In this document: positions 1 through 8,788 of the stretch, one piece after another | Layout of the letters: the number at the start of each line of letters is the position of its first letter | How positions within the stretch are numbered: the stretch's first letter is position 1 | Assembly: GCF_022179805.1 (NCBI RefSeq) | Contig: NZ_BPUO01000006.1 | Location: 1 to 64,000, forward strand | Direction of reading: 5' to 3' | Source of the DNA: Cupriavidus pauculus | Lineage (GTDB): Bacteria > Pseudomonadota > Gammaproteobacteria > Burkholderiales > Burkholderiaceae | Length of the DNA stretch: 64,000 nucleotides | The notes under the pieces: model-generated | The model's database searches: none | What the model was told of the DNA's origin: nothing | What the model saw: only the letters and a program-made list of their open reading frames with translations | Program-made: the position numbers and the translations under genes

Positions 1-59
1 TGAACCAGTTTGCTATTCTCTATGAGGAACGCTTCACCCACCCCGCATCGCTGAGATAA
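1..59 (+). CDS. C-terminal tail of a transposase (partial, IS256/Mutator-like)
   Basis: Only the last 18 codons are present, reading NQFAILYEERFTHPASLR and then TAA at 57-59. IS256-family transposases commonly end with a segment like (M/L)NQFAI...(D/E)RF, so the tail is assigned to that family by resemblance. No catalytic DDE residue lies in this stretch. The call depends on the upstream sequence outside the window. Confidence 0.4.
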   Translation, partial: NQFAILYEERFTHPASLR

Positions 60-63
60 TGCT

Positions 64-94
64 GGCTCACCGGCTAAGTTGACGGTGAGCCTTT
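64..94 (+). terminator. Hairpin after the transposase frame
   Basis: GGCTCACCG (64-72) pairs perfectly with CGGTGAGCC (83-91) across a 10-nt loop and is followed by TTT. The stem starts five bases after the transposase stop codon, so it could act as a short intrinsic terminator inside the element end. The T-run is only three bases long, which keeps confidence moderate. Confidence 0.4.
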
Positions 95-177
95 AACTGC
101 CCTGAACACAAAAACGCTGACAGGCCCTGCTTCAGATCCCCTCTCCCGCCAGTTTGCCCCCAGTTTCCCGCCGGTTT

Positions 178-209
178 GCTCCCCTCTCCCGCGCGCGGGA
201 GAGGGGAGC
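178..209. repeat. 32-bp perfect palindrome, CCCCTCTCCC family copy 1
   Basis: GCTCCCCTCTCCCGCG (178-193) is followed directly by its reverse complement (194-209). It lies just past the 3' end of the leftward Bug gene. A half copy (CCCCTCTCCCGC, 138-149) sits 43 bases to the left, between this palindrome and the insertion-sequence end. The same core recurs at 26451, 40745, 40833 and 50563. The position suggests a terminator-like or REP-like role. Confidence 0.75.
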
Positions 210-229
210 TAAAACAGCTAGGTCGACCC

Positions 230-1216
230 TCAATCCAACGTCAAATTCTCCCGCTGAATCACCGCATTCCAGCTCGCCTCTTCCTTCTCGATCCGCTTGG
301 CAAAATCATCCGGGCCGATCATCACCACATCCCCCTGCTGCCCCAAAGCCGCCTTGGCCTTCTCTTCCTCCAGCACACCGCGCGTAGCAGCATCCAGCTT
401 CTGAACAATGGCCGACGGCGTACCAGCCGGCGCCAGCAAACCAATCCAGAACGTAGCCTGGAACGGCTTGATACCCGCCTCCTCCACCGTCGGCACATCT
501 GGCAACTGCGTCATGCGTTGGCTGGCGCTGACGGCGATGGGCTTGAGCTTGCCGGCCTTGATCTGCGGCAGTGCGCTCCAGGTGTCGAACGTCGTGTCCA
601 GTTCGCCGCTGATGACGGCCATCTGCGCCTGCGCAGACGACTTGTACGGCACGTGGGTCGTGTTGATCTTCGCGCGGTTGTTCAGCATGGCAAAGCTCAG
701 GTGCGCGATATTGCCGGGCCCGGCCGACCCGTAGCTGATCTTGCCCGGATGTTGCGACGCATAGCGGACCAGGTCGGGCACCGTGGCCACGGTGTTCTTC
801 TTCGACCAGTCGGGATTGGTCACCAGGATGAACGGTGCTTCCAGCACCAGCGTGACTGGCGCGAAATCCTTCACCTTGTAGGTGCCCTTCTTGTAGAGAT
901 GCGGATTGATCGTGACGCTGCTGGAGTTGGTCACCATCACCGTGTAGCCGTCCGGCGCGGACCGCGCCACCTCGCCCACGCCGATCAGGCCGTTGGCACC
1001 CGCCTTGTTTTCCACCACCACGGGCTGGCCCAGCGATCGGGTCAGCCGCTCGGAGATGACCCGCGCCACCGTGTCGGTGAAGGACCCGGCCGGGAACGGC
1101 ACGATCAGCCGCACCGGCTTGTTCGGCCAGTTGCTGTTCTGGGCCGATGCCGGACCGGCGACGCACGCCAGGCCCATTGCCACCGCCACGCCAACGTTCA
1201 GTACTCGCTTGTTCAT
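230..1216 (-). CDS. Bug-family tripartite tricarboxylate transporter substrate-binding receptor
   Basis: This is a 328-residue periplasmic binding protein. It has a cleavable signal peptide ending near GPASA-Q and then the family hallmarks: WPNKPVRLIVPFPAGS near the mature N-terminus, VVENKAGANG, and the ADGYT-like PDGYTVM. Bug proteins capture carboxylic acids for TctAB-type permeases, or sense them. No tctA or tctB lies nearby, so it is an orphan receptor. It is the last gene of the leftward carboxylase operon, 54 bases after the CoA-transferase gene, with AGGAGACACA just before ATG. By context its ligand is probably the acid that the CoA-transferase and carboxylase process; that is inference. 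Confidence 0.92.
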   Translation of the reverse strand: MNKRVLNVGVAVAMGLACVAGPASAQNSNWPNKPVRLIVPFPAGSFTDTVARVISERLTRSLGQPVVVENKAGANGLIGVGEVARSAPDGYTVMVTNSSSVTINPHLYKKGTYKVKDFAPVTLVLEAPFILVTNPDWSKKNTVATVPDLVRYASQHPGKISYGSAGPGNIAHLSFAMLNNRAKINTTHVPYKSSAQAQMAVISGELDTTFDTWSALPQIKAGKLKPIAVSASQRMTQLPDVPTVEEAGIKPFQATFWIGLLAPAGTPSAIVQKLDAATRGVLEEEKAKAALGQQGDVVMIGPDDFAKRIEKEEASWNAVIQRENLTLD

Positions 1217-1270
1217 TGTGTCTCCTGTTTATCGTTCTGATCGTTCTGGTCGTTTTCGAATCGTGAATGC

Positions 1271-3733
1271 CTACCGCGAGCCCTTGGGCCTGGCGTCCTG
1301 CCCGGTGATGCCGCTTGCCTCCAGCGCCGCAAGCCGCGCCGCGTCTAGCCCGAGCACGCGCCCCAGCACTTCGTCCGTGTGTTGTCCCAGCGTGGGCGAT
1401 ACGTTGCGGGTGGCCACGGCGTCCGGGCTGGTGCGGAACCACGCCGAATTGGCCACGTAGGTGCCGACGTGCGCCCGCTTCACCTGCTGCCAGAAGCCTC
1501 GCGACAGCAGATGCGCGTCCTCCAGCACCTGCCACATCGCCTTGACCACCCCGGCCGGTACCCCGGCCTGCTGCAGATGGCGCATGGCGGCGTCGGGGTC
1601 CAGCGGCGCCGACCAGGCCTGGATTGCGTCGTCGATGCGCGCGTGCCGGGTGTGGCGTCCCGCTGCCTGCGCCAGCCCGGGATCGGCGGCCAGATCGTTA
1701 CGGCCGATGACCTGGCACAGCGCCGGCCACTGCACATCGGTCACGGTCAGCGCGATCCACGCATCGTCGCCGGCGCAGCGGTAGCAGCCGTGCGGCGCAT
1801 TGACCGGATGGCGATTGCCCTGGCGCGGCGACACTCTGCCTGACACCGACTGCTCGATCATGTACGGCGCGGTCATCGGCAGCATGGCCTCGACCTGCGA
1901 CAGGTTGATATGCCGCCCCCGCCCCGTGGCCCGCTGCGCGCGCAGCGCCACCAGGATGGCCGCGCCGCCGTTCAGGCCGCCAACCGGATCGCCATAGGCG
2001 TACGACGTCATCGCCGGCGGCCCGTCGGGATGGCCTGTGTAAAGAGGCAGGCCGCTGGCCTGTTCCAGCGTGCCGCCGTAGGCGCGCGTGTTGCTCCACG
2101 CGTTGCCCAGGCCGAATGCCGGCATCGACAACATGACCAGCCGCTCGTTGCGCTGGCGCAGCGCGGCGTAGTCGAGGCCGAGCTTGGGCAGCACCTCGGC
2201 CGAGTAGTTTTCGATCACGGCGTCGGCCTGCGCCACCAGGTCCAGTAGCAACGCCTTGCCCTCGGGCCGCGTCAGGTCCAGCGTGATGCCGGACTTGTTG
2301 CGGTTCATGAGGTTGAAGTTCGAGTTCTTCTCGTAGACGCGGTCCCGATAGAACGCCTCGTTGAAGATGGCGCCGCGCCACCAGTCCGGATAGCCGGTGC
2401 TCTCCACCTTGATGACTTCCGCGCCAAAGTCGGCCAGCGTGCGCGACGCCAGCGGCCCCGCCCAGCCCATCGTCAGATCGACGATGCGCAGCCCTTGCAG
2501 CGGCAGCGCGTCATCGCCGGCCCGCGCCATCCGGCGTTGCGGCATGTGATCGAGCCCGGCCTGCCGATACAGCGCATCGTGCGCGCCCAGCAGCGGCGCC
2601 GTGCCGCCCGGCAGCGGCCCCGCATCGTCGAGCCGCAGCGGCACCACCGGGCCTTCGAACGCCACGTCGCCGATCCGCACCGGCACGAACGCACCGCGCT
2701 CGCGATGCACCGCCTGGCCCAGCAGCGTTTCCATGGTGGGCACCACCACGGCCGGATGCTTCAGATCGCCCAGCGTCTCGAACCACTGCTCGGCCGTGCG
2801 CGTCATGAAAGCGGGCTTGAGGATCGCGTCGATGGCATCGGCGCGCAGCATCCGCTCGGGGCCACTCGCGTAGCCAGGGTCGTCAGCCAGATCGGTGCGC
2901 CCGATAGCCTGGCACAGCGCCTGCCATTGCGGCAGCGTATGCGTGAAGATGCCGATCCAGCCGTCAGCGGTTTCATAGATGCCGCCCGGATGCGTGCCGC
3001 AGAAGCGGTTCACGCCCATGCGGCGGCGCGGATGCCGGCCGTCCTGCACCATGCCGGCCTCCATCTCCACCACGCCGAACACGCATTCGTGCGCGCTCAG
3101 CACATAGCGCCGGCTGCCCTGCCCGCTGCCGATCACGGCCGCCACCGCCGCCGAGAACACGTCGAGCCCCACCGCGATGGCGGTCTGCACGTCGTGCGGC
3201 ATATGCGGCGGCCCTTCGACCGGCCCGCTGCCGTGTACCGCGCCCGCCAGCGCGCGGCATATGGCCTCCGAGCCCGCGTAGTCGCTGTACGGGCCGGTCT
3301 CGCCAAACCAGGTCAGCGCGATGTCGATGGGTGCGTGTTCGCCCTGCCCCGTGGCCTCTGCCGTCTGCCAGACGGGACGCGCGAGCACGGCGGGGCCATC
3401 ATCCAGCGCCCGCGCGTCGAGCACAACGTCGCAGGTCAGCGCCAACTGAGCCAGCCATGCCTGGTCACCGGCATCGCCCGACTGCACGGTGACGCTGCGC
3501 TTGTTCGTGTTGAGCCAGGCGAACAACGCGCTCTCGGGCTGCGAATGGCCCGGCAGTGCCACCAGCGGTGGCATGTGCCGCCAGGCATCGCCCGCCGGAT
3601 CCTCCACCTTGATCACCTCGGCCCCAAAATCCGCGAACAGCTTGCCGGCATAGGCCACGGCCGGACCGGTGCCGATCTCCAGCACGCGCAGGCCGCCCAA
3701 TGCCAGTGGATCCTGTTGCGATCGAATCGTCAT
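1271..3733 (-). CDS. Double-length CaiB/BaiF (family III) CoA-transferase
   Basis: This 820-residue protein is two family III CoA-transferase domains in tandem, about residues 1-395 and 405-820. Single-domain family members are about 400 residues and work as interlocked dimers, so this one chain could form the equivalent of a dimer. Both halves begin with the G(L)R(V/I)(L/V) ... FGAEVIKVE nucleotide-fold signature. The second half keeps the presumed catalytic Asp in AYGDPVGGLNGG (about residue 582). In the first half the corresponding HDVQTA segment keeps an Asp but has lost the glycines. The ATG at 3733 is chosen because GGGGGA lies just upstream and it falls 13 bases after the carboxylase stop. 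Likely role: loading CoA onto a carboxylic acid for the adjacent carboxylase. The substrate is not known. Confidence 0.9.
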   Translation of the reverse strand: MTIRSQQDPLALGGLRVLEIGTGPAVAYAGKLFADFGAEVIKVEDPAGDAWRHMPPLVALPGHSQPESALFAWLNTNKRSVTVQSGDAGDQAWLAQLALTCDVVLDARALDDGPAVLARPVWQTAEATGQGEHAPIDIALTWFGETGPYSDYAGSEAICRALAGAVHGSGPVEGPPHMPHDVQTAIAVGLDVFSAAVAAVIGSGQGSRRYVLSAHECVFGVVEMEAGMVQDGRHPRRRMGVNRFCGTHPGGIYETADGWIGIFTHTLPQWQALCQAIGRTDLADDPGYASGPERMLRADAIDAILKPAFMTRTAEQWFETLGDLKHPAVVVPTMETLLGQAVHRERGAFVPVRIGDVAFEGPVVPLRLDDAGPLPGGTAPLLGAHDALYRQAGLDHMPQRRMARAGDDALPLQGLRIVDLTMGWAGPLASRTLADFGAEVIKVESTGYPDWWRGAIFNEAFYRDRVYEKNSNFNLMNRNKSGITLDLTRPEGKALLLDLVAQADAVIENYSAEVLPKLGLDYAALRQRNERLVMLSMPAFGLGNAWSNTRAYGGTLEQASGLPLYTGHPDGPPAMTSYAYGDPVGGLNGGAAILVALRAQRATGRGRHINLSQVEAMLPMTAPYMIEQSVSGRVSPRQGNRHPVNAPHGCYRCAGDDAWIALTVTDVQWPALCQVIGRNDLAADPGLAQAAGRHTRHARIDDAIQAWSAPLDPDAAMRHLQQAGVPAGVVKAMWQVLEDAHLLSRGFWQQVKRAHVGTYVANSAWFRTSPDAVATRNVSPTLGQHTDEVLGRVLGLDAARLAALEASGITGQDARPKGSR

Positions 3734-3746
3734 GTCGTCCCCCGGA

Positions 3747-6700
3747 TCACCAAGCATCGACAAAGCCGCGACGCGCCCGGCCTCGGCGCACATCGGCCGA
3801 AGCAATGCCCTGAGCGATCCACTTGCGGGTCTCGGCCGGATCGATCACGGCATCGATCTCGACGGCCGCTGCCGTGTTGATCGCGTGGCCGCGTTCGTAC
3901 GACTGGGCCACGAGCTTGTCGAACAGCGCATTGCGCTCGGGGCCGTCGGCCACCGCTTCGAGTTCCTTCTTGAAGCCCAGCCGCACGGCGCCTTCCAGGC
4001 CCATTGGCCCGAATTCGCCGGTGGGCCAAGAAACCGTGAAGCTGGCCGAACGGAAGCCGCCGCCCGCCATGGCCATCGCGCCCAGGCCATAGCCCTTGCG
4101 CAGCGTCACGGCCAGCAGCGCCACGCGCAGCTTGGCGGCGGTCAGGAACATGCGCGACACATGGCGTACCTGCGCGTGGGCTTCCACTTCAGGGCCGACC
4201 ATGAATCCCGGCGTATCGATCAGCGAGATGATCGGCAGCCCATGTGCGTCGCAAAGCTGCATGAAGCGCGACGCCTTGTCGGCCGCGTCGGCGTCGATGG
4301 CACCGCCCAGGTGATAGGGGTTATTGGCCATGATGCCCACGGGCTGGCCTTCCACCCGGGCCAGCGCGGTGTGGATGCCCGACCCGAAGCCGCCACGCAG
4401 CATCAGCACGCTGTCCACGTCGGCAATGCCCTCGATGGCCTTGCGCGTGTCATAGACCCGCAGCCGGTTTTCGGGGACCACATGGCGCAGCGCCAGCGGA
4501 TCGGGCGCGCTCCAGTGCGCCACGCGTCCCTGGAACATCGACAGGTAGTGCTTGGCGGCGCGCGTGGCCTCGGCCTCGTTCTCGACCAGGATGTCGATCA
4601 CGCCATTGGCAAACTGCACCGGCGCCGGACCCACGTCCTCGGGCCGGTACACGCCCAACCCGCCGCCTTCGATCATGGCCGGGCCGGCCATGCCGATGTT
4701 CACGGACTTGTCGGCGATGATCACGTCGCAGCAGCCGATGAAGGCCGCATTGCCGGCAAAGCAACGGCCGGACACGATGCCCACCACCGGCACCTGCCCG
4801 CTCAGTTCCGCGAACGCGGCAAACGACGGCTGGTACAGGCCCGATACCGACGGATAGTCCACGTCGCCAGGCCGCCCGCCGCCGCCCTCGCCAAACAGTA
4901 CCAGCGGCAGTTCGTCGCGCAAGGCCACCTCAACGATGCGGTCGGTCTTGATATGGTTGCGCTTGCCCTGCGTGCCGGCCATGACCGTGGCGTCATAGGC
5001 CATCACGGCGCTGCGCGCGCGGTCCTTGCCAACGAGGTCGGTATTGACGTTGCCGATGCCCGTGATCAGGCCATCGGCCGGCGCGTTGGCGATCAGGTCG
5101 TCCTTGGTCCGGCGCGATGCCTGCGCTGCCAGCGCCAGTCCGCCGTATTCGACGAAGGTGTCCGCGTCGCACAGATCGGCGATGTTCTCGCGCGCCGTAC
5201 GCTGGCCGCGCGAGCGGCGGCGCGCCACGGCATCGGGACGAGTCTCGTCATGCAGGAATGCGTGGCGATCGATCACGCGCTGCAGGTCGGCGCGAATCGC
5301 GTGTGGATCGTGGGCGTGCGCGGCATCGAGCGCCTCACCAGTGGATTCGGCCGCCTCCAGCACGATCAGGATCTGGTTTTCGGACGCCAGCACGTTTTTC
5401 TCAACGCGCAGGTCCACCACCCGGCCACCGCATTCGGCCAGGATCGTGTGCTCCATCTTCATCGCATCGAGCACGGCCACGGTCTGGCCCGGCTTCACCA
5501 TGTCGTTGAGCTGGACCGAGATTTCCACCACCCGGCCCGTCAGCGGCGCGCGCACGGCGACCAGACCTTGCTCGACTTCTTCCTCGGGCTCCACCGCGCG
5601 GGGCGCATGCGCGGCCGGGCGCGCCGTGCCACCCAGCAGTGCGTCCTGTGCCCGGCCCGCTTCGGCTAGCGTCTCGGCCGCCGCGACCAATTCCGGCAGG
5701 ATGGCCTCGAAATGGCGCGTGTGGACGTCCTGCTTTAGAAAATCCTCGCGCTGGACCAGTGCCCGCAGCAGGTTCAGGTTGGTCGGCACGCCGGCAATGC
5801 GGAATTCGGACAGGCTGCGTTGCACGCGCCGAACCGCAGCCGCAAACGTGGGCGCGGCACTGCTGACGATCAGTTTGGCCAGCAATGTGTCGAAGTTCGG
5901 CGACGGCTCGTAGCCCGCGTAGGCGTGGCTGTCCACGCGGACATCGGGGCCGGTCGGCGCATCAAAGCGCTCCAGCCGCCCGTGCGCCGGCCGCGCCAGT
6001 CCCTGGGCATCGGTCATCTCGGCGTTGACGCGCACCTGCACCGCAAAGCCGCGCGGCTGGGGCGGCGCGGCGGGGTCCAGGCCCAGGTCGGCCAGCGTGC
6101 GCCCTGCGGCCAGGCCGATCTGCAGCGCCACCAGGTCGACGCCCGTGACCTGCTCGGTGATCGTGTGCTCCACCTGCAGGCGCGGATTGGCTTCAATGAA
6201 GACAAAGCCCTTCTGCTCGCCCGTGTCGGATTCTTCCACCAGGAATTCGAACGTGCCCAGGCTGCGGTAGTGCACGCGGCGCGCCAGCCGCAGCGCGCAC
6301 TTGATGATCTGGTCGCGCAACTGGGGCTTCAGCACCGGGCTCGGCGCAATCTCCACCAGCTTCTGGAAGCGGCGCTGCAGCGTGCAGTCGCGCTCGCCCA
6401 GTGCCACCACATCGGTCCCATCGCCGGCAATCTGCACCTCGATATGGCGCGCGCGCACCACCAGCCGTTCGGCGTACAGCGCATCGATACCGAACGCCGA
6501 CGCGGCCTCGGAGCGGCAACGCGCATAGGCTTCGGCCAGGTCCTCGCGGCGGCGTACCACGCGCATGCCCCGGCCACCACCGCCGCCCACGGCCTTGATC
6601 ACCACGCCGGCGCCTGCCTGGGCGTCGAAGAAGGCCGTGATGGCGTCCAGCGACGCGCCACCGGGCGTCGACGGCATGACCGGCACATCGCTCTGCACGG

Positions 6701-7061
6701 CCAGTTCCAGCGCGCGGCCCTTGTCGCCAAACAGCGCGAGGTGTTCCACAGTCGGGCCGATAAAGCGGATACCGGCGTCGGCGCAGGCCTGCGCAAAGTC
6801 GGCGCGCTCGCTCAGGAAGCCGTAGCCTGGGTGCACCGCATCGCAGCCGGTGGCCTTGGCGGCGGCGACGATGCCGGCGATGTCGATATAGGCGGCCGGG
6901 CCGCTGCCCTCCAGCGCCACCGCTTCATCGGCAAGAATGCGATGCAGCGCGCTGGCGTCGTCCTGCGCGTACACGGCGACGGTGCCGAGGTCCAGATCGC
7001 GCGCGGCCCGCAGTACGCGCAACGCAATCTCGCCCCGATTGGCGATCAGCAGCTTCTTCAA
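3747..7061 (-). CDS. Single-chain acyl-CoA carboxylase (biotin carboxylase-BCCP-carboxyltransferase)
   Basis: The 1104-residue protein carries all parts of a biotin-dependent carboxylase in one chain. An ATP-grasp biotin carboxylase opens with LLIANRGEIALRV, has the glycine loop GGGGGRGM near residue 160, and contains EANPRLQVEHTITEQ. A biotinyl domain has LDAMKMEHT with the target lysine at residue 535. A carboxyltransferase domain follows from about residue 600 (GEGGGGRPGDVD, then GGAIDADAADK further on). This matches the architecture of single-chain long-chain acyl-CoA carboxylases (LCC) rather than split propionyl-CoA carboxylase. Translation starts at TTG with AGGAGA upstream. The gene lies 66 bases after a second, free-standing carboxyltransferase gene. 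Which acyl-CoA is carboxylated cannot be read from the sequence. Confidence 0.92.
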   Translation of the reverse strand: MKKLLIANRGEIALRVLRAARDLDLGTVAVYAQDDASALHRILADEAVALEGSGPAAYIDIAGIVAAAKATGCDAVHPGYGFLSERADFAQACADAGIRFIGPTVEHLALFGDKGRALELAVQSDVPVMPSTPGGASLDAITAFFDAQAGAGVVIKAVGGGGGRGMRVVRRREDLAEAYARCRSEAASAFGIDALYAERLVVRARHIEVQIAGDGTDVVALGERDCTLQRRFQKLVEIAPSPVLKPQLRDQIIKCALRLARRVHYRSLGTFEFLVEESDTGEQKGFVFIEANPRLQVEHTITEQVTGVDLVALQIGLAAGRTLADLGLDPAAPPQPRGFAVQVRVNAEMTDAQGLARPAHGRLERFDAPTGPDVRVDSHAYAGYEPSPNFDTLLAKLIVSSAAPTFAAAVRRVQRSLSEFRIAGVPTNLNLLRALVQREDFLKQDVHTRHFEAILPELVAAAETLAEAGRAQDALLGGTARPAAHAPRAVEPEEEVEQGLVAVRAPLTGRVVEISVQLNDMVKPGQTVAVLDAMKMEHTILAECGGRVVDLRVEKNVLASENQILIVLEAAESTGEALDAAHAHDPHAIRADLQRVIDRHAFLHDETRPDAVARRRSRGQRTARENIADLCDADTFVEYGGLALAAQASRRTKDDLIANAPADGLITGIGNVNTDLVGKDRARSAVMAYDATVMAGTQGKRNHIKTDRIVEVALRDELPLVLFGEGGGGRPGDVDYPSVSGLYQPSFAAFAELSGQVPVVGIVSGRCFAGNAAFIGCCDVIIADKSVNIGMAGPAMIEGGGLGVYRPEDVGPAPVQFANGVIDILVENEAEATRAAKHYLSMFQGRVAHWSAPDPLALRHVVPENRLRVYDTRKAIEGIADVDSVLMLRGGFGSGIHTALARVEGQPVGIMANNPYHLGGAIDADAADKASRFMQLCDAHGLPIISLIDTPGFMVGPEVEAHAQVRHVSRMFLTAAKLRVALLAVTLRKGYGLGAMAMAGGGFRSASFTVSWPTGEFGPMGLEGAVRLGFKKELEAVADGPERNALFDKLVAQSYERGHAINTAAAVEIDAVIDPAETRKWIAQGIASADVRRGRARRGFVDAW

Positions 7062-7127
7062 GGTGTGTCTCCTGTCCTGTAGGACGTTTTTATGTGTGGG
7101 TGTCTGGGTGTGTGCCGATCCGCCGGC

Positions 7128-8678
7128 TCAGGGCCGGATACCGAAGCGGCTGGGCCCGGGCTCGCGCAGCGGCGCGGCCAGGTTGGCGAACTCGCACAGC
7201 AGCGGGCGGGTATCGCGCGGATCGATGATGTCTTCGATGACGAATGCCTCGGCGCTGCGGAATGGCGATGTCAGGCTGCGCACGCGCTGCTCGATCTCGG
7301 CGCGCTTCTGCACGGGGTCGTCGGCGCCCTCGATCTCGGCCTTGTAAGCCACCTCCAGCCCGCCTTCGATGGGCAAGGCGCCCCAGTTGGCCGACGGCCA
7401 CGCGTAGCGGAAATTGAAGCGGCCCATGTGCTGGTGCCCCGCCGCCGACACGCCATAGGCGCGGCGCACGATCACCGAGCACCACGGCACGGTGGCCTGG
7501 TAGACGGCGGCCAGCGCCCGCACGCCGTAGCGCATGATGCCGGCCTGCTCGGCCTCGATGCCGACCTGCAACCCGACCGTATCGACGAGATGCACCACGG
7601 GCAGGTGAAACGTCTGGGCCAGATCGACGAAGCGCGTGAATTTGTCGGCGGCGTCGCGGTCCCAGCTTCCGCCGTCGCAGGCGGGATCGCTGGCAATCAC
7701 GGCCACCGGCCAGCCATCGAGCCGCGCCAGGCCGGTCACCACGGCGCCGCCCCACTGCCGGCCCATTTCGAAGAACGAGTCGCTATCGACCAACGCCTGC
7801 ACGATCGGGCGAATCGGGTAGTCGGTACCGTTGCCGCGCGGAATGGCCGACAGCAGCCAGTCGTCGCGCCGTTCAGGGTCGTCATAGGGTTCCGCGCGCG
7901 GCGGCAGTTCATGGACCGAAGCCGGCAGGTAGGACAGGAAGCGGCGCGCCCGTGCAAACGCTTCCTGCTCGGTGGGCACTTCGTCGTCGACCACGCCATT
8001 GCGGGTATGGATCTGGCTGCCGCCCAGTTCGTTCTTGGTCAGCGTCTGCCCCACGCGCGCCACCACCGACGGCGGCCCCTCGTTGAACAGTTGCGAGGTC
8101 TCCTTGACCATCACCGAATAGTGGCTGGACGCCACGCGCGCGGCCCCCATGCCGGCCACCGAGCCCAGCGCCAGCGACACCACCGGCACCGTGGCCATGT
8201 TGTCCACCACGTGCTGCCACACCTTCATGGTCGGGATCAGCGTATGGCCCTTGATCTCGATATTGCGCACCGATCCGCCGCCGCCCGTGCCGTCGACCAG
8301 GCGGATCATCGGCAGCCGCAGGTCGTGCGCCATCTTCTCGGCGTGCACGAGCTTGTCGCCCACCGCGCCGTCGTTGGCGCCGCCGCGTACCGTAAAGTCG
8401 TCGCCGACCACCACCACCGGCCGGCCATCGACACGCGCCCGGCCCATGACCAAGTTCGACGGCACCAGGTCCACCAGCCGTCCGTTGCTGTCATAGCGCC
8501 CGCTGCCGCTCAGGCCGCCCACCTCGCGGAACGATCCCGGGTCGGCAATGGCATCCACGCGCTCGCGCACGGTCAGCTTGCCGGACCGCCGGTGGCGATC
8601 CACCTTTTCCGTGCCGCCCATACGGGCCGCCAGCTTGCGGCGATACGCCAGTTCATCGACTTCAGGTTGCCAGCTCAC
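7128..8678 (-). CDS. Acyl-CoA carboxylase beta-type carboxyltransferase subunit
   Basis: This is a 516-residue carboxyltransferase of the propionyl/methylcrotonyl-CoA carboxylase beta family, with N- and C-terminal crotonase-like lobes. Visible signatures include RRSGKLTVRERVDAI, GGSVRNIEIKGH, ASDPACDGGSWDRDAADK, and PIEGGLEVAYKAE near the C-terminus. The start is taken as GTG at 8678, encoding VSWQPEVDE, because GGAGA sits four bases upstream and the length then matches the family; no ATG occurs before residue 24. It heads the leftward operon, downstream of the sigma-54 promoter at 8713-8728. The next gene already contains its own carboxyltransferase domain, so this may be an alternative subunit for a second substrate or a hetero-oligomeric partner. 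Confidence 0.9.
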   Translation of the reverse strand: MSWQPEVDELAYRRKLAARMGGTEKVDRHRRSGKLTVRERVDAIADPGSFREVGGLSGSGRYDSNGRLVDLVPSNLVMGRARVDGRPVVVVGDDFTVRGGANDGAVGDKLVHAEKMAHDLRLPMIRLVDGTGGGGSVRNIEIKGHTLIPTMKVWQHVVDNMATVPVVSLALGSVAGMGAARVASSHYSVMVKETSQLFNEGPPSVVARVGQTLTKNELGGSQIHTRNGVVDDEVPTEQEAFARARRFLSYLPASVHELPPRAEPYDDPERRDDWLLSAIPRGNGTDYPIRPIVQALVDSDSFFEMGRQWGGAVVTGLARLDGWPVAVIASDPACDGGSWDRDAADKFTRFVDLAQTFHLPVVHLVDTVGLQVGIEAEQAGIMRYGVRALAAVYQATVPWCSVIVRRAYGVSAAGHQHMGRFNFRYAWPSANWGALPIEGGLEVAYKAEIEGADDPVQKRAEIEQRVRSLTSPFRSAEAFVIEDIIDPRDTRPLLCEFANLAAPLREPGPSRFGIRP

Positions 8679-8695
8679 GGTGTCTCCGGATGTTT

Positions 8696-8710
8696 GTGTC
8701 CTGCTGACAC
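8696..8710. promoter_or_regulatory. GTGTC-N5-GACAC inverted repeat at the predicted operon transcription start
   Basis: GTGTC (8696-8700) and GACAC (8706-8710) form a perfect short inverted repeat. It shares the TGTC/GACA ends of the two palindromes farther upstream but has a shorter spacer. It falls about where transcription from the sigma-54 promoter would begin, so it could be a repressor or auxiliary site, or chance. Confidence 0.3.
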
Positions 8711-8712
8711 TT

Positions 8713-8728
8713 TGCAGGACGCGTGCCA
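8713..8728 (-). promoter_or_regulatory. Sigma-54 (-24/-12) promoter of the acyl-CoA carboxylase operon
   Basis: On the minus strand the sequence TGGCACGCGTCCTGCA matches the RpoN consensus TGGCACG-N4-TTGC(A/T) at every consensus position except one (CTGC for TTGC). The invariant GG and GC doublets are exactly ten bases apart. The GC lies about 36 bases before the GTG start at 8678. A gene for a sigma-54 activator is divergent, immediately upstream, which makes this promoter call unusually well supported. Confidence 0.75.
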
Positions 8729-8788
8729 GCTTTCGATCACGCCAGCAGCCGTTGATTTCATTGAGGAATTGCACCAGCGCCGTTAAAA

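Larger units (their letters stand above)
1..127 (+). mobile_element. Right end of a probable IS256-family insertion sequence
   Basis: The window opens inside a reading frame that ends at 57-59. It is followed by a hairpin and then, at about 101-127, by a sequence whose reverse complement begins GGGCCTGTCAGCG and runs into TTTTTGTGTTC. That is the style of IS256-family terminal inverted repeats (GGG...GT...TTTGTGT). The last residues of the frame also resemble the C-terminus of Mutator-type (IS256) transposases. Only this end is visible, so the partner inverted repeat and the target duplication cannot be checked here. Confidence 0.4.

Noticed and set aside
7092..8786. 564-codon plus-strand frame opposite the carboxyltransferase gene
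   Set aside because: It mirrors a strongly conserved carboxyltransferase and has a histidine/arginine-rich product with no recognisable domain.
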